Source: Aequorivita sp.
GTDB taxonomy: Bacteria > Bacteroidota > Bacteroidia > Flavobacteriales > Flavobacteriaceae
DNA: 64,000 bases
Assembly (NCBI GenBank): GCA_030690315.1
Contig: JAUYGY010000051.1
Coordinates: forward strand, 47,155 to 111,154
Direction of reading: 5' to 3'
A program made the position numbers and the translations under genes. The first letter of the stretch is position 1. Every line of letters begins with the position of its first letter. Positions 53,859-62,466 of this stretch are shown piece after piece. The notes beneath the pieces are model-generated. The model was not told where the DNA came from. It was given only the letters and a program-made list of their open reading frames with translations, and searched no databases.

Positions 53859-54593
53859 TTATTCAATATTTCTCGCGAGCTTCAAAAATACTTGGTTCAT
53901 TGAATCCACTTTAAATTGTTCCTTCAACTTTTTTGGTGTGTCCAAAGCTTCAATTTTTCCTTCCACCATTATGGAAACTCGGTCACAGTATTCGGCTTCG
54001 TCCATATAATGTGTGGTCACGAATATTGTGGTGCCTTGGTCTGCTGCTTTATAAATCATTTCCCAAAACTGTCTTCGGGTTATGGGGTCCACACCGCCAG
54101 TGGGTTCATCTAAAAAAACAATCTTTGGCTCGTGCAGTAGCGATACCGAAAAAGATAGCTTTTGTTTCCAGCCCAAAGGCAACGAGCCTACCAATTTATT
54201 ACTGATATTCTCCAACCCCAATTCGGAAACTAATTGTTCTCTTTTCTCTTTTATTTTCTTCCTAGTCAATCCATAAATTCCTCCAAAAAAAGTAATATTT
54301 TCTTTTACGGTTAAATCATCATAAAGCGCGAATTTCTGGCTCATATAACCGATGTTCTTCTTTATGGATTCAGTTTGGGAAAACACATCAAAACCTGCAA
54401 CTTTAGCCGTGCCCGATGAAGGTTTGGAAATTCCTATCAGCATTTTCATGGCCGTTGTTTTTCCAGCACCATTTGCGCCCAAAAACCCAAAGATCTCACC
54501 TTTTTTAACTTCGAAACTGATAGCATTCACAGCTGTGAAATCACCAAATGTTTTGGTTAATTCAATTACCTCTATAACATTTTCGACTTTCAT
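53859..54593 (-). CDS. ABC transporter ATPase, C-terminal YbhF-like half
   Basis: 244 residues. Walker A FLGANGAGKTTAMKM, Walker B IVFLDEPTGGVDP, H-loop VTTHYMDEAEYC. The signature reads SLPLGWKQKLS instead of LSGG, as in the second nucleotide-binding half of YbhF. Overlaps the companion ATPase by four bases; YbhF is one fused protein in E. coli, here it is split. Confidence 0.9.
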   Translation of the reverse strand: MKVENVIEVIELTKTFGDFTAVNAISFEVKKGEIFGFLGANGAGKTTAMKMLIGISKPSSGTAKVAGFDVFSQTESIKKNIGYMSQKFALYDDLTVKENITFFGGIYGLTRKKIKEKREQLVSELGLENISNKLVGSLPLGWKQKLSFSVSLLHEPKIVFLDEPTGGVDPITRRQFWEMIYKAADQGTTIFVTTHYMDEAEYCDRVSIMVEGKIEALDTPKKLKEQFKVDSMNQVFLKLARNIE

Positions 54594-55495
54594 TTTTTTG
54601 CTAATTCCATAAAGGCATCCTCTATATTGGGTTGAGTAACTTCTATGATAATATCTGTTAGGCCGGCCTTTTCCAAATACGATTTTAAATCAACAGTTTC
54701 AAATGAATCCCTTTTATCGGTGTAATGCACAAACTCCCCAAAGGGAAATACGCTGTACAAATGCTCGTAGCTTTGAAGTGTTTTTATCAATTTATACCTA
54801 TTATGCGCCCCTACATTGTAAATGGTTTTTGGGAATTTGTTTACGATAACTTCCGGCGTGTCAATTTCCAATATTTCCCCATCCTGAATCAGCGCAATTC
54901 TATCACATAAGGCTGCTTCATCCATATATGGGGTTGAAACCAATATGGTAATTCCTTTTTTCTGCAATCTTTTCAGCATTTCCCAAAACTCCTTTCGCGA
55001 AACGGGATCTACACCTGTGGTAGGTTCATCCAGAAAAAGCACTTTCGGTTTGTGGATCAAAGCACAGCACAACGCGAGTTTTTGCTTCATCCCACCTGAA
55101 AGTTTTCCCGCGCGTCTATCTTTAAAAGGCTCAATCTGCACGTAGATATCTTCGATCAAATCGTAATTCTCTTCAATGGTTGTCCCGAAAATAGTGGCGA
55201 AAAACGTCAGATTTTCTTCAACCGTTAAATCTTGGTAAAGCGAAAACCGTCCCGGCATATAGCCAACGGACTTACGGATAGCTTTGTAATCTGTAACAAC
55301 ATCAAATCCAGCAACTTTGGCAGTACCATCATCTGGGATTAATAGCGTGGTCAAAATCCTAAAAATGGTAGTTTTCCCTGCACCATCAGGTCCGATGAGC
55401 CCAAAGAGTTCGCCCGGATTCACATCAAACGAAATGTTCTGCACCGCTTTTACCTTTTTGTAGGATTTGCTGATATTGCTGATGGAAATGCCCAT
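54590..55495 (-). CDS. ABC transporter ATPase, N-terminal YbhF-like half
   Basis: 301 residues. Walker A LIGPDGAGKTTIFRI, signature LSGGMKQKL, Walker B VLFLDEPTTGVDP, and a C-terminal extension of ~80 residues. PDGAGKTT is typical of the first YbhF half. It abuts the OsmC gene with no spacer. Confidence 0.9.
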   Translation of the reverse strand: MGISISNISKSYKKVKAVQNISFDVNPGELFGLIGPDGAGKTTIFRILTTLLIPDDGTAKVAGFDVVTDYKAIRKSVGYMPGRFSLYQDLTVEENLTFFATIFGTTIEENYDLIEDIYVQIEPFKDRRAGKLSGGMKQKLALCCALIHKPKVLFLDEPTTGVDPVSRKEFWEMLKRLQKKGITILVSTPYMDEAALCDRIALIQDGEILEIDTPEVIVNKFPKTIYNVGAHNRYKLIKTLQSYEHLYSVFPFGEFVHYTDKRDSFETVDLKSYLEKAGLTDIIIEVTQPNIEDAFMELAKK

Positions 55496-55954
55496 TTAGG
55501 CCTCTATTTTGATCGTGACTTCCATCGTAATCTTCGATTTTATTGAATTTGAAATCAAGCAAGCGGCTTCAGATTTTTGAAGGATCCGTTCAGCGCGTTC
55601 GCGGTCTTTTTCCTCTTTTATGGTTACTGTGGGTTCCAGAATTACTTCCGTCATTAAATATTTGCCGTCCACTTTTTCCAAAACGCCTTTCGATTTGCAA
55701 CTGAAACCTAAAAAATCCAGTTTTGAATTTTCTGCAATCGCCAAAAAAGTAGTCATCAAACAACTGCTCACAGCTGCTGTAAAAAGATGTTCGGGTGACC
55801 AAATGTTGGGCATTCCCTTTAGAAATTCCGGTGGTGTAGCAACTTCAATACAGTTTGTGGAATGAACGTCTTCTTTTGCCAATTCTGGCGAGCACATCAT
55901 CCCTTTGCGGTCTTGTTGCCATTTTATATCTACGTTATAATGATGTTTTTCCAT
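55496..55954 (-). CDS. OsmC/Ohr-family peroxiredoxin-like protein
   Basis: 152 residues. Two conserved cysteines in AAVSSCLMTTFLAIAE and KSEAACLISNSIKSKI, with the PEHLFTAA motif. OsmC proteins reduce organic hydroperoxides using a cysteine pair. It lies inside the exporter operon, immediately before the ATPase genes. Confidence 0.87.
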   Translation of the reverse strand: MEKHHYNVDIKWQQDRKGMMCSPELAKEDVHSTNCIEVATPPEFLKGMPNIWSPEHLFTAAVSSCLMTTFLAIAENSKLDFLGFSCKSKGVLEKVDGKYLMTEVILEPTVTIKEEKDRERAERILQKSEAACLISNSIKSKITMEVTIKIEA

Positions 55955-55971
55955 TGCTTTTAAAATATTAT

Positions 55972-56472
55972 TTATTGAAAATAATTGTAATAACCTTCCA
56001 GGTTTTCTTTGATACTTGCTGTAATTTCAACGCCTTCGTCTGTAGATGTAACTTTTCCCAAAGCCTCAATTTTCTCGATAAGCGGATGTAAAAAAACGTG
56101 CAGGTTGTCGTGTGAAGGACCTTCCATAGTACATTTTTTAACCAATACATTTTTGTCTTCATTTAGCTTTGAAGCCAAACTGTGATAGTCTTCCACAGAT
56201 TTTGAATCGCTAGCATTAACTAAACCCAGCATTTTCTCAACGCCTTCGGTTGTTTCCAGATTGGCTTGCCATTTACTGCCGTTGTCCAGTTTTATCTCGT
56301 TTACCCAAGCATTGTTCATGGCATGGGTTTCAGGCTCCATTTCTTCCATCTCGTGTTCGTGAACTCCTTCAGTGGTTTCAACGCTTTCGGTATTTTCGTT
56401 TTTGTTTTTTGTTTCATTGCAGCTTATTAATAATGCTGAAATGGTTACTACTGTTAAAATCGTTTTTTTCAT
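55972..56472 (-). CDS. lipoprotein with histidine/acidic-rich segment
   Basis: 166 residues. Lipobox ALLISC (C18). Residues ~35-52 read GVHEHEMEEMEPETH, a likely metal-binding stretch; the rest is helical (KMLGLVNASDSKSVEDYHSLASKL, VFLHPLIEKIEALG). No family recognised. Encoded between HlyD and OsmC in the exporter operon, so perhaps a periplasmic metal or stress sensor of that system. Confidence 0.6.
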   Translation of the reverse strand: MKKTILTVVTISALLISCNETKNKNENTESVETTEGVHEHEMEEMEPETHAMNNAWVNEIKLDNGSKWQANLETTEGVEKMLGLVNASDSKSVEDYHSLASKLNEDKNVLVKKCTMEGPSHDNLHVFLHPLIEKIEALGKVTSTDEGVEITASIKENLEGYYNYFQ

Positions 56473-56530
56473 AATTTGAAGTATTTAAGTGTTTAAAAAT
56501 CTAACTATTTCAATATTTTTATTTTCTTTA

Positions 56531-56572
56531 CTGCGACTGCGACTGCGACTGCGACTGCGACTGACACTGACC
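56531..56572. repeat. CTGCGA hexanucleotide tandem repeat
   Basis: Five perfect CTGCGA units at 56531-56560, then CTGACA and CTGACC. It lies just after the HlyD stop, in the gap before the lipoprotein gene. Slippage-prone, but outside any coding frame. Confidence 0.85.
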
Positions 56573-56573
56573 A

Positions 56574-57467
56574 CTAATTCCCAATCCACATTTCCGCTGG
56601 CATCCCGATTTTTAGACTGCCGTCGTTTTTCACTGTAATTTTTACAGCATAAACAAGGTTCACTCTTTCTTCTTTTGTTTGAATTATTTTCGGGGTGAAT
56701 TCCGCAGAAGCTGAAATCCAGCTTATGGTTCCTTTGTAGTCTTTCATTGTTTCGCCGGAATCAATTTTTACGGTTACTTGTTGTCCGATTTTGATGTTCG
56801 GAAGTTGCGTTTCGCCCACATAAACTCGTAGCGTCATTTCCTCTAAATCTGCTATTTTGTAAAGTGGTTTCCCGAAGGAAACAATCTCTCCTGGCTCTGC
56901 ATATTTGGTCAGCACTGTACCGTTTATGGGATTGAGAATGCTACTTTTTGCAATTTGCTCCTCAATTTGTACCACTTTGGCATCTATGGATTTTACTTCG
57001 TTTACAATTGGCGCATTTTGTGTTTCAACGTTTTGGATTTGTTTTTTCAGCACACTCACTTGGCTGTTGGCTTGATCCACTTGTCGCTGGGTAGCGGCGC
57101 TTTCAGAAAACATATTTTGAACGCGCTGCTGTTCCGTTTTTGCCGTTTGTAACTGTTGGTTCAAAACACTCACTTGCGACCAAACCCCACCAGATTTTGA
57201 TGCAACCGTTTTCTTTGAAGCGAGCAGCTGTTGTTTGTTTAAATAAGGCTGAACAGTATCAACTAGTCCGACGAATGCTCCTTTTTCTAAAATCTGTCCT
57301 TCCTCTAAATTTAAAAATTCCAGTTTTCCGTTTGCTTCGGAAGAGATTGTGATTTCCGTGGCCTCAAAATTGCCGTAACCATCGGCTTTTTCGCTGTTGG
57401 AGCAGGATAGTAGAGTTCCTAAAAGGAATGTGGTTATGAGAATATGTGATTTTTTCATTGTTGTCAT
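56574..57467 (-). CDS. HlyD/YbhG-like periplasmic adaptor lipoprotein
   Basis: 297 residues. Lipobox GTLLSC (C22 counting from the ATG at 57467; an ATG nine bases later is also possible). Lipoyl halves (SSEANGKLEFLNLEEGQILEKG, NPINGTVLTKYAEPGEIV) flank a coiled coil (~80-165); MTLRVYVGETQLPNIKIGQQV is the barrel part. It should connect the ABC-2 exporter to TolC. Five bases after the TolC stop. Confidence 0.87.
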   Translation of the reverse strand: MTTMKKSHILITTFLLGTLLSCSNSEKADGYGNFEATEITISSEANGKLEFLNLEEGQILEKGAFVGLVDTVQPYLNKQQLLASKKTVASKSGGVWSQVSVLNQQLQTAKTEQQRVQNMFSESAATQRQVDQANSQVSVLKKQIQNVETQNAPIVNEVKSIDAKVVQIEEQIAKSSILNPINGTVLTKYAEPGEIVSFGKPLYKIADLEEMTLRVYVGETQLPNIKIGQQVTVKIDSGETMKDYKGTISWISASAEFTPKIIQTKEERVNLVYAVKITVKNDGSLKIGMPAEMWIGN

Positions 57468-57471
57468 TCTT

Positions 57472-58731
57472 TTAATTTGAACCTCCTTTAATTACTTTAT
57501 AATTTGCTTTAGCGAGAGACAACTGAATTTTGTGTAATTGCTGGTCAATTTTCGCTTCGTATAGATTATTTAGTTCCGTGATATATTCTGAAGAAGTGAT
57601 GGTGCCATTCTGCAATTGTGAGGTGGTTGCTTGTAAAACTTTTTCGCGCAATCCAATTATTTCTGAGTCTTTTAGTAACATTGCTTCGTATTTTTTAATG
57701 TCGCTTTCGGCTTCTTTCTGCTGCATTTCGTTGTTTAACAGAAAAGTTTCTTTTTCGGTGGAAACGATTTCTTTTGAAATATTGACGGCTTGTTTTTCCG
57801 CTTTCGATTTCCCCCAATCAAAAATATTCCAATTCATTTTCACCCCAACCATATAGAAATCCTGAAATGAATTGTCCAGCATATTCAATCCCGGATTGCC
57901 ATAACCAGCCTGTGCAAAACCTAATATTTTTGGGTAGTTACTTTTAGAAATCACTTCTTTTGAGGTTTCCAATTGCGTTTCTTGTAAATTGAAAAGTTCT
58001 ATTTCGGGACGCTGCGAATCAGTTTCCGTAATCAAAATATCTGGATTGGCCAAAGTTGTATTAGTGTCCAAATTTTGAAAAATTAATAAAGAGAGGTTTG
58101 TCAGCATTTTTTCCCTATCAAAATTAATTTGCGAAAGTTGCTGTTCTAATTTGAGCTGTTCGGCTTTCAATATTTGTTCGGAAGCGGGGAGGGCTGCGCC
58201 GTATTTCACTCCAGTGTTCACTTCTTTTATGCGCGCACTAAGCTCTTCCGTTTTTGAAATGAACAGTTTTTGCTGTTCCTGAAAAAGCAAAACGCTGAAA
58301 TAATTTTGGTTGATCCGCGATTTTAAAGTGTATAGATTTACCTCAATTTGTTGCTGCTTTGCTGCTAGTTCAGCAGTTTTCAGTTTTGCATTTGCCGCAA
58401 TGTTTCCGCCGTTATAAATTAACTGGTTCGCATCCAAAGTAGCGCGATATTGGTCTTTGTTGGGCGGTTCAACGGTTGAATTTGGAATTTGTAGAGGAAA
58501 TTCAATAACGTCTGATTGATAGGTAGCCTGTGCATTCAAATCTATTTTTGGAAGTCTTTCTTTTTCCAAAATCTTAATTTCAGACTTTGTTTTTTCTTCC
58601 AATAAAGTGGTTTGTTTTGCCAAAGGATAATTAATTTCAGCAAGGGTGTAACATTCGTCCAAAGTCAATACTTGCTGTGCGAAGCCAAGTAGTGGGGCAA
58701 AGCTGAGAAACAGGAACAATAGTCTTTTCAT
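57472..58731 (-). CDS. TolC-family outer-membrane channel
   Basis: 419 residues. Signal peptide ending LLGFAQ (~19). Two helical repeats with coiled coils and LTLDECYTLAEINYPLAKQ at the start, as in TolC proteins; IDLNAQATYQSDV and LGFAQAGYGNPG are barrel strands. Second TolC homologue in the window. Encoded three bases after tetR. Confidence 0.87.
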   Translation of the reverse strand: MKRLLFLFLSFAPLLGFAQQVLTLDECYTLAEINYPLAKQTTLLEEKTKSEIKILEKERLPKIDLNAQATYQSDVIEFPLQIPNSTVEPPNKDQYRATLDANQLIYNGGNIAANAKLKTAELAAKQQQIEVNLYTLKSRINQNYFSVLLFQEQQKLFISKTEELSARIKEVNTGVKYGAALPASEQILKAEQLKLEQQLSQINFDREKMLTNLSLLIFQNLDTNTTLANPDILITETDSQRPEIELFNLQETQLETSKEVISKSNYPKILGFAQAGYGNPGLNMLDNSFQDFYMVGVKMNWNIFDWGKSKAEKQAVNISKEIVSTEKETFLLNNEMQQKEAESDIKKYEAMLLKDSEIIGLREKVLQATTSQLQNGTITSSEYITELNNLYEAKIDQQLHKIQLSLAKANYKVIKGGSN

Positions 58732-58734
58732 TTT

Positions 58735-59349
58735 TTACTTTTTTATGGAATTGATAATAAACTCCGAAACATCAGTTTTGCGCCGTTCCATCAATTGTTT
58801 AAAACCCTTGTCATCAATTTTCAGAATACCTTTTATTAAAGGAGATGCCACAAATGGAAAAATATTCAGCGATATAATATTTATAAAAAGCTGCTCGCCA
58901 TCAATGGGCTTCAACATACCTTTTTCCACTTCTTCGGTCACTTGGGTTTTAAATTTTTCAAGGGTTGGAAAAGCGGCGTTTTGTTGAATTTTTTCAAAAA
59001 ATTTAGGGTTGCGGTTCAATTCCTGAATGATGAAATTGGGCAAATAAGGGTGTTTCGAAATAAAAGAAATGTAATTGTTGGTGAAGTTTTTCACCTTGTC
59101 TTCAATAGATGAATCGTCATTTAAAGCTTTATTCAGTTGCGGTGCCAAAAGGGAAAAAGCGTTGCTGAAAACCGCTTCAAAAAGCAATTGTTTACTGCGG
59201 TAATAGTAGTGCAGCATTGCTTTGTTTATGCCTGCTTCATCGGCAATTTCCTGCATTCGCGCGCCGTCCATTCCTTTTTTTTGAAACACGTTTTTGGCAG
59301 CGGTTAATATTTGCCCTTCGGTATCCTGATTTTTATTTGTTTTTGCCAT
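58735..59349 (-). CDS. TetR/CecR-like regulator of the ABC exporter operon
   Basis: 204 residues. TetR helix-turn-helix at residues ~12-58: AAKNVFQKKGMDGARMQEIADE and INKAMLHYYYRSKQLLFEAVF. The C-terminal ligand domain is typical in size. Gene order TetR-TolC-HlyD-ATPase-permease-permease parallels cecR-ybhGFSR. A perfect palindrome just upstream, overlapping the expected start point, indicates autorepression. Confidence 0.9.
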   Translation of the reverse strand: MAKTNKNQDTEGQILTAAKNVFQKKGMDGARMQEIADEAGINKAMLHYYYRSKQLLFEAVFSNAFSLLAPQLNKALNDDSSIEDKVKNFTNNYISFISKHPYLPNFIIQELNRNPKFFEKIQQNAAFPTLEKFKTQVTEEVEKGMLKPIDGEQLFINIISLNIFPFVASPLIKGILKIDDKGFKQLMERRKTDVSEFIINSIKK

Positions 59350-59365
59350 TTTTCAACTTTATGGT

Positions 59366-59389
59366 TTAACCATTTGGTTAACAAAGGTA
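59366..59389 (-). promoter_or_regulatory. tetR promoter with overlapping TetR operator
   Basis: TTAACCA-TT-TGGTTAA at 59366-59381, a perfect 16-bp palindrome. On the minus strand the -7 box TACCTTTG (59389-59382) directly precedes it, so a bound repressor would cover the start point. Confidence 0.75.
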
Positions 59390-59447
59390 CATAATATATC
59401 TTTGCACAACAGATTTTTAGAAATATTTTGAAACATATTTTTGATTA

Positions 59448-59491
59448 TTGACAGATATCATTTCTGAAACCTTTGAAAAAATATAGTTTTA
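59448..59491 (+). promoter_or_regulatory. type B operator and -7 box before a lipoprotein gene
   Basis: TTGAC-AGAT-ATCAT at 59448-59461; TAGTTTTA (59484-59491), one mismatch, starts exactly 36 bp downstream. The start codon is 93 bases further. Confidence 0.55.
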
Positions 59492-59584
59492 TTTCATCTT
59501 TTTCGATAGCTACAAATTTTGAAATAGAGAACCGTATATTTACATAAGAATACTTTAAGGGGTAGCTCATTCAAAATAAAAGTT

Positions 59585-60217
59585 ATGAAAAGATTATTTA
59601 CTTTTTTACTTTTCACATTTCTGTTTTACGGCTGTTCATCCAGCCGTTTGGTGGATGAATATGTAAATACTGAAACCCCAAATTTTCAGGCAAATAAGGT
59701 TTTAGTAGTGGGCTTGACGCCGGATGGAGACATGCAGCGCCAATTTGAGTATAGCCTTGTGCAAGCTTTGGAAGCCGAAAATGTAATAGCCGTGAAAAGT
59801 GTTGATATTTTTGGAAGTACTTTCATTGAAAACAATCAGTCTGAAGAAAATTTGGAAACTATTGAAAAAGATCTTTTAAAAGCAGGTTTTGATGCAGTGC
59901 TTTTTTCAAAAGTTACGGGGCAGGAAAGCAAGGTTACCATTACGCAGTCATACAGAAACCTTGCAAAATCTTTTGAATCATTTCAGGTTTACTATAATGA
60001 AAACAAGCCAGTTTATGGCAGTGGACATACCGAGGATTATTCTGTTTATAACACAGAAACTTCGCTTTACTGCCTTTGCCCTGGCAAGGATCAGGATTTA
60101 ATTTGGCGCGGAAAAATAGATATTGTTGATCCACCTGTGGCTGCCACCACAATTCGCGATTATGTAAAAACACTGATACGTTCCCTCAAAAAAAACAATC
60201 TTTTGATTGTAAAATAG
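59585..60217 (+). CDS. conserved-type lipoprotein of unknown function
   Basis: 210 residues. Lipobox FLFYGC (C17). VLVVGLTPDGDMQRQFEYSLVQALEAE and AGFDAVLFSKVTGQES suggest an alpha/beta fold like small DUF4136-type lipoproteins, but I cannot assign a family. C-terminal IRDYVKTLIRSLKKNNLL is helical. Stands alone between divergent TetR and the convergent USP. Confidence 0.65.
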   Translation: MKRLFTFLLFTFLFYGCSSSRLVDEYVNTETPNFQANKVLVVGLTPDGDMQRQFEYSLVQALEAENVIAVKSVDIFGSTFIENNQSEENLETIEKDLLKAGFDAVLFSKVTGQESKVTITQSYRNLAKSFESFQVYYNENKPVYGSGHTEDYSVYNTETSLYCLCPGKDQDLIWRGKIDIVDPPVAATTIRDYVKTLIRSLKKNNLLIVK

Positions 60218-60233
60218 GGTTCAAAAAAATGCA

Positions 60234-61058
60234 CTAGTGCAATACCAAAAGAGGAATTCTTGACCCATAGCTAATTTTTGAGGTATCTGACCCGAAAATA
60301 AAGCGATCTAAAAAACTTTTACTTTCTACCACCATTACGTGAAGCTGAACGGGTATTAGTTGTTCAAATGCATTAATAGCAATTGATGCAGGAATATTCT
60401 TTATAGAAAAACGTTCAAAATCGATTTCTTTGAAAATTTCTTCAATGTGATTTCTTTGATCTTTGAGCTTTACATTTTCTTCCTCTATTTCAAGAATTTT
60501 TAAAGAGGCGCTATATTTCTTCACTATTTCTGAAATAACATTGAGCGATTTTCCAGCCAAATCATATTGATAATTTAGGGATAGCAAAACAGTTTCAATT
60601 TTTATAAAGGAATAGTTTTGGGGAACTGCAAGAACGGGACAATCAACATTTCGTATTATTTGTAAGGCATTACTCCCGAAAATAACTTCAGCGGCACCGG
60701 TTGCACCATTAGTGCCCATAACAATTAGGTCTATTTTATTCTGCGCAACAGCTTGGTTTACGGCATCTACAATAGAGTCAAAATCAAGTTTTGGATGGAA
60801 TGTGAAATTTTCGCCTATTGAAATTGACTCACAAAATTGAACCATTTTCTCAAGTTCCTTTTTATTGTCGTTTAAAACACCTTCATAAACAGAAGTGCCA
60901 GGAGCGCCGTAAAGTACATCGGCAGTGATGTAGCTAGATGGTTTTTGCGAATTAAGAATATGAAAGATACACGTTTCCCCTTCAAAAAAATGCATGGCGA
61001 ATTGTATTGCATTTATTGAATTTTCTGAAAAATCTGTGGGCAAAAGGATGTTTTTCAT
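60234..61058 (-). CDS. tandem universal stress protein
   Basis: 274 residues from the ATG at 61058. The open frame reaches 61157, but the conserved start MKNILLPTDFSENSINAIQF and the promoter at 61074-61117 inside the extension exclude it. ATP motif GTNGATGAAEVIFGS; degenerate second domain. Divergent from the nos locus; each has its own type B operator. Confidence 0.88.
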   Translation of the reverse strand: MKNILLPTDFSENSINAIQFAMHFFEGETCIFHILNSQKPSSYITADVLYGAPGTSVYEGVLNDNKKELEKMVQFCESISIGENFTFHPKLDFDSIVDAVNQAVAQNKIDLIVMGTNGATGAAEVIFGSNALQIIRNVDCPVLAVPQNYSFIKIETVLLSLNYQYDLAGKSLNVISEIVKKYSASLKILEIEEENVKLKDQRNHIEEIFKEIDFERFSIKNIPASIAINAFEQLIPVQLHVMVVESKSFLDRFIFGSDTSKISYGSRIPLLVLH

Positions 61059-61073
61059 AAAGTTTGATTTCTT

Positions 61074-61117
61074 CAAAAGTAAATTTACAGAATAATTTAT
61101 AAAATGATTTACGTCAT
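61074..61117 (-). promoter_or_regulatory. type B operator and perfect -7 box of the USP gene (minus strand)
   Basis: Read on the minus strand: ATGAC-GTAA-ATCAT (61117-61104), then TACTTTTG (61081-61074) starting exactly 36 bases downstream. It fixes the gene start at 61058. Confidence 0.75.
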
Positions 61118-61214
61118 AAACTCCTTCGCAAAAAGTATAAATATTTGTTTGCTGCAAAGTATTTAATCTCAGTTGGTTTTAAAAATAAAATTATAAGATA
61201 AAAATATCCCATAT

Positions 61215-61258
61215 ATGATTTTAGTCATATTATAAACCTTTTTCTCAGACTAATTTTG
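61215..61258 (+). promoter_or_regulatory. type B operator and perfect -7 box of the nos operon
   Basis: ATGAT-TTTA-GTCAT at 61215-61228; TAATTTTG (61251-61258) starts exactly 36 bp downstream, 25 bases before the cytochrome ATG. Confidence 0.78.
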
Positions 61259-61282
61259 TGGCATAAATTAATTTAAGCAACT

Positions 61283-61786
61283 ATGAAAAATATAATGAAA
61301 TCACTAGCCGCAATTGCAATCGTAACCTTGATAAGCTGTGGCGGAAAAGAAGAAAAAAAAGAAGATAGTATTCAAATTGGTCAAAAACCTGCAACAGAAA
61401 CCCCTGTGGAAGAATCAGCGGCGTCAAGCACCAAAGCCTCCGAAACAATTGATTTGACCAATAAAGGAATTGGTCCTATTAAAAGCTTGGAATTAGCCTC
61501 TACAATTGACCAAGCAATGGCTGCGAAAGGAATGGAAGTTTACAAAACAAAATGTATGGCATGCCACAAGCCCGATAAAAAATTTGTTGGCCCAGCGCCA
61601 ACGGGAATCTTTGAAAGACGTACCCCAGAATGGATAATGAACATGATTTTAAATCCTGAGGAAATGACCCAAAAAGATCCATTAGCAAAAGCACTTTTGA
61701 TGGAATTCAATGGCTCACCTATGGCTAATCAAGGGCTAACAGAGGAAGAGGCCAGACAGGTATTGGAATATTTTAGAACCCTTTAA
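61283..61786 (+). CDS. membrane-anchored cytochrome c of the nos locus
   Basis: 167 residues. Lipobox VTLISC (C19), a low-complexity Glu/Ser/Thr linker (22-60), then a single-haem domain with CMACH (C91-H95) and a likely methionine ligand in NGSPMANQGL. It probably donates electrons to nitrous oxide reductase, whose gene lies downstream. First gene of the operon behind a type B promoter. Confidence 0.85.
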   Translation: MKNIMKSLAAIAIVTLISCGGKEEKKEDSIQIGQKPATETPVEESAASSTKASETIDLTNKGIGPIKSLELASTIDQAMAAKGMEVYKTKCMACHKPDKKFVGPAPTGIFERRTPEWIMNMILNPEEMTQKDPLAKALLMEFNGSPMANQGLTEEEARQVLEYFRTL

Positions 61787-61804
61787 TATACACTTAAACA
61801 ACCA

Positions 61805-61838
61805 AACCGCCTTGTAGGGTGTAGGCCCTGCAAGGTTT
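61805..61838. repeat. palindromic hairpin element in the nos operon
   Basis: AACCGCCTTGTAGGG and CCCTGCAAGGTTT pair around a short loop. It looks like a dispersed intergenic hairpin; inside an operon it could tune downstream mRNA stability. Confidence 0.6.
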
Positions 61839-61854
61839 AAAAAAAACCAAACCA

Positions 61855-62433
61855 ATGAAAACAATAACCAAACTGCTATTTGTTTCAGCTACATTACTAG
61901 TGTTTTCAGCTTGTAAAAATGAAACAAAAACCGAAGGTGACGGATCTGCTATTGAGAGCTCCGCAACAACTAGTGCCTCAACACAAAAACAGGGACAGGC
62001 ATTTATTGAAAATGACGAATCAAAACCAAATGTGCTTCAAATAGCAATCGGGTCTCCAGTGCACACAACACTTGTAGCTGCAGTTCAAGCAGCGGAATTG
62101 GAAAATGCGTTGGTAAATGCGGGCCCATTGATGGTTTTTGCTCCAACCAACGCAGCCTTTGATGCTTTACCAGCTGGAACTGTGGAGGAACTTCTGAAAC
62201 CTGTAAATAAAGAAAAACTAGCTTACATTTTAAAAAATCATGTAACGCCGGGAAACTATTCCAAAGACTTTTTGAAAAAATTTAAAAAGCTGGGGCAGGC
62301 GAGTAATGAAAATATCGCAGTAGAGGTTATTGGCGATGATGTGTTTGTGGGCGGTGCCAAAATTGTCGCCAGCATACCAGCCGGCAATGGAATTGTGCAC
62401 GTGGTAGATAAAGTGATTTTACCAGCAAACTAA
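61855..62433 (+). CDS. fasciclin-domain lipoprotein
   Basis: 192 residues. Lipobox LVFSAC (C20). FAS1 domain: HTTLVAAVQAAELENALVN, MVFAPTNAAFDALPAGTVEELL, LKNHVTPG, and NGIVHVVDKVILPAN (the conserved YH-like motif region). FAS1 proteins mediate surface or protein contacts. Sandwiched between the cytochrome and nosZ, it may help assemble or hold the reductase complex; that is inference. Confidence 0.87.
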   Translation: MKTITKLLFVSATLLVFSACKNETKTEGDGSAIESSATTSASTQKQGQAFIENDESKPNVLQIAIGSPVHTTLVAAVQAAELENALVNAGPLMVFAPTNAAFDALPAGTVEELLKPVNKEKLAYILKNHVTPGNYSKDFLKKFKKLGQASNENIAVEVIGDDVFVGGAKIVASIPAGNGIVHVVDKVILPAN

Positions 62434-62466
62434 TTAATTGAACAATATAATTTAAACAATAGAGCA

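Noticed and set aside
56531..56572. Phase-variable coding repeat
   Set aside because: The CTGCGA repeat lies after the HlyD stop and outside any gene, so unit changes would not shift a frame.
61059..61157. N-terminal extension of the last universal stress protein
   Set aside because: The type B operator and -7 box lie inside it, and the conserved USP start MKNILLPTDF begins at 61058.
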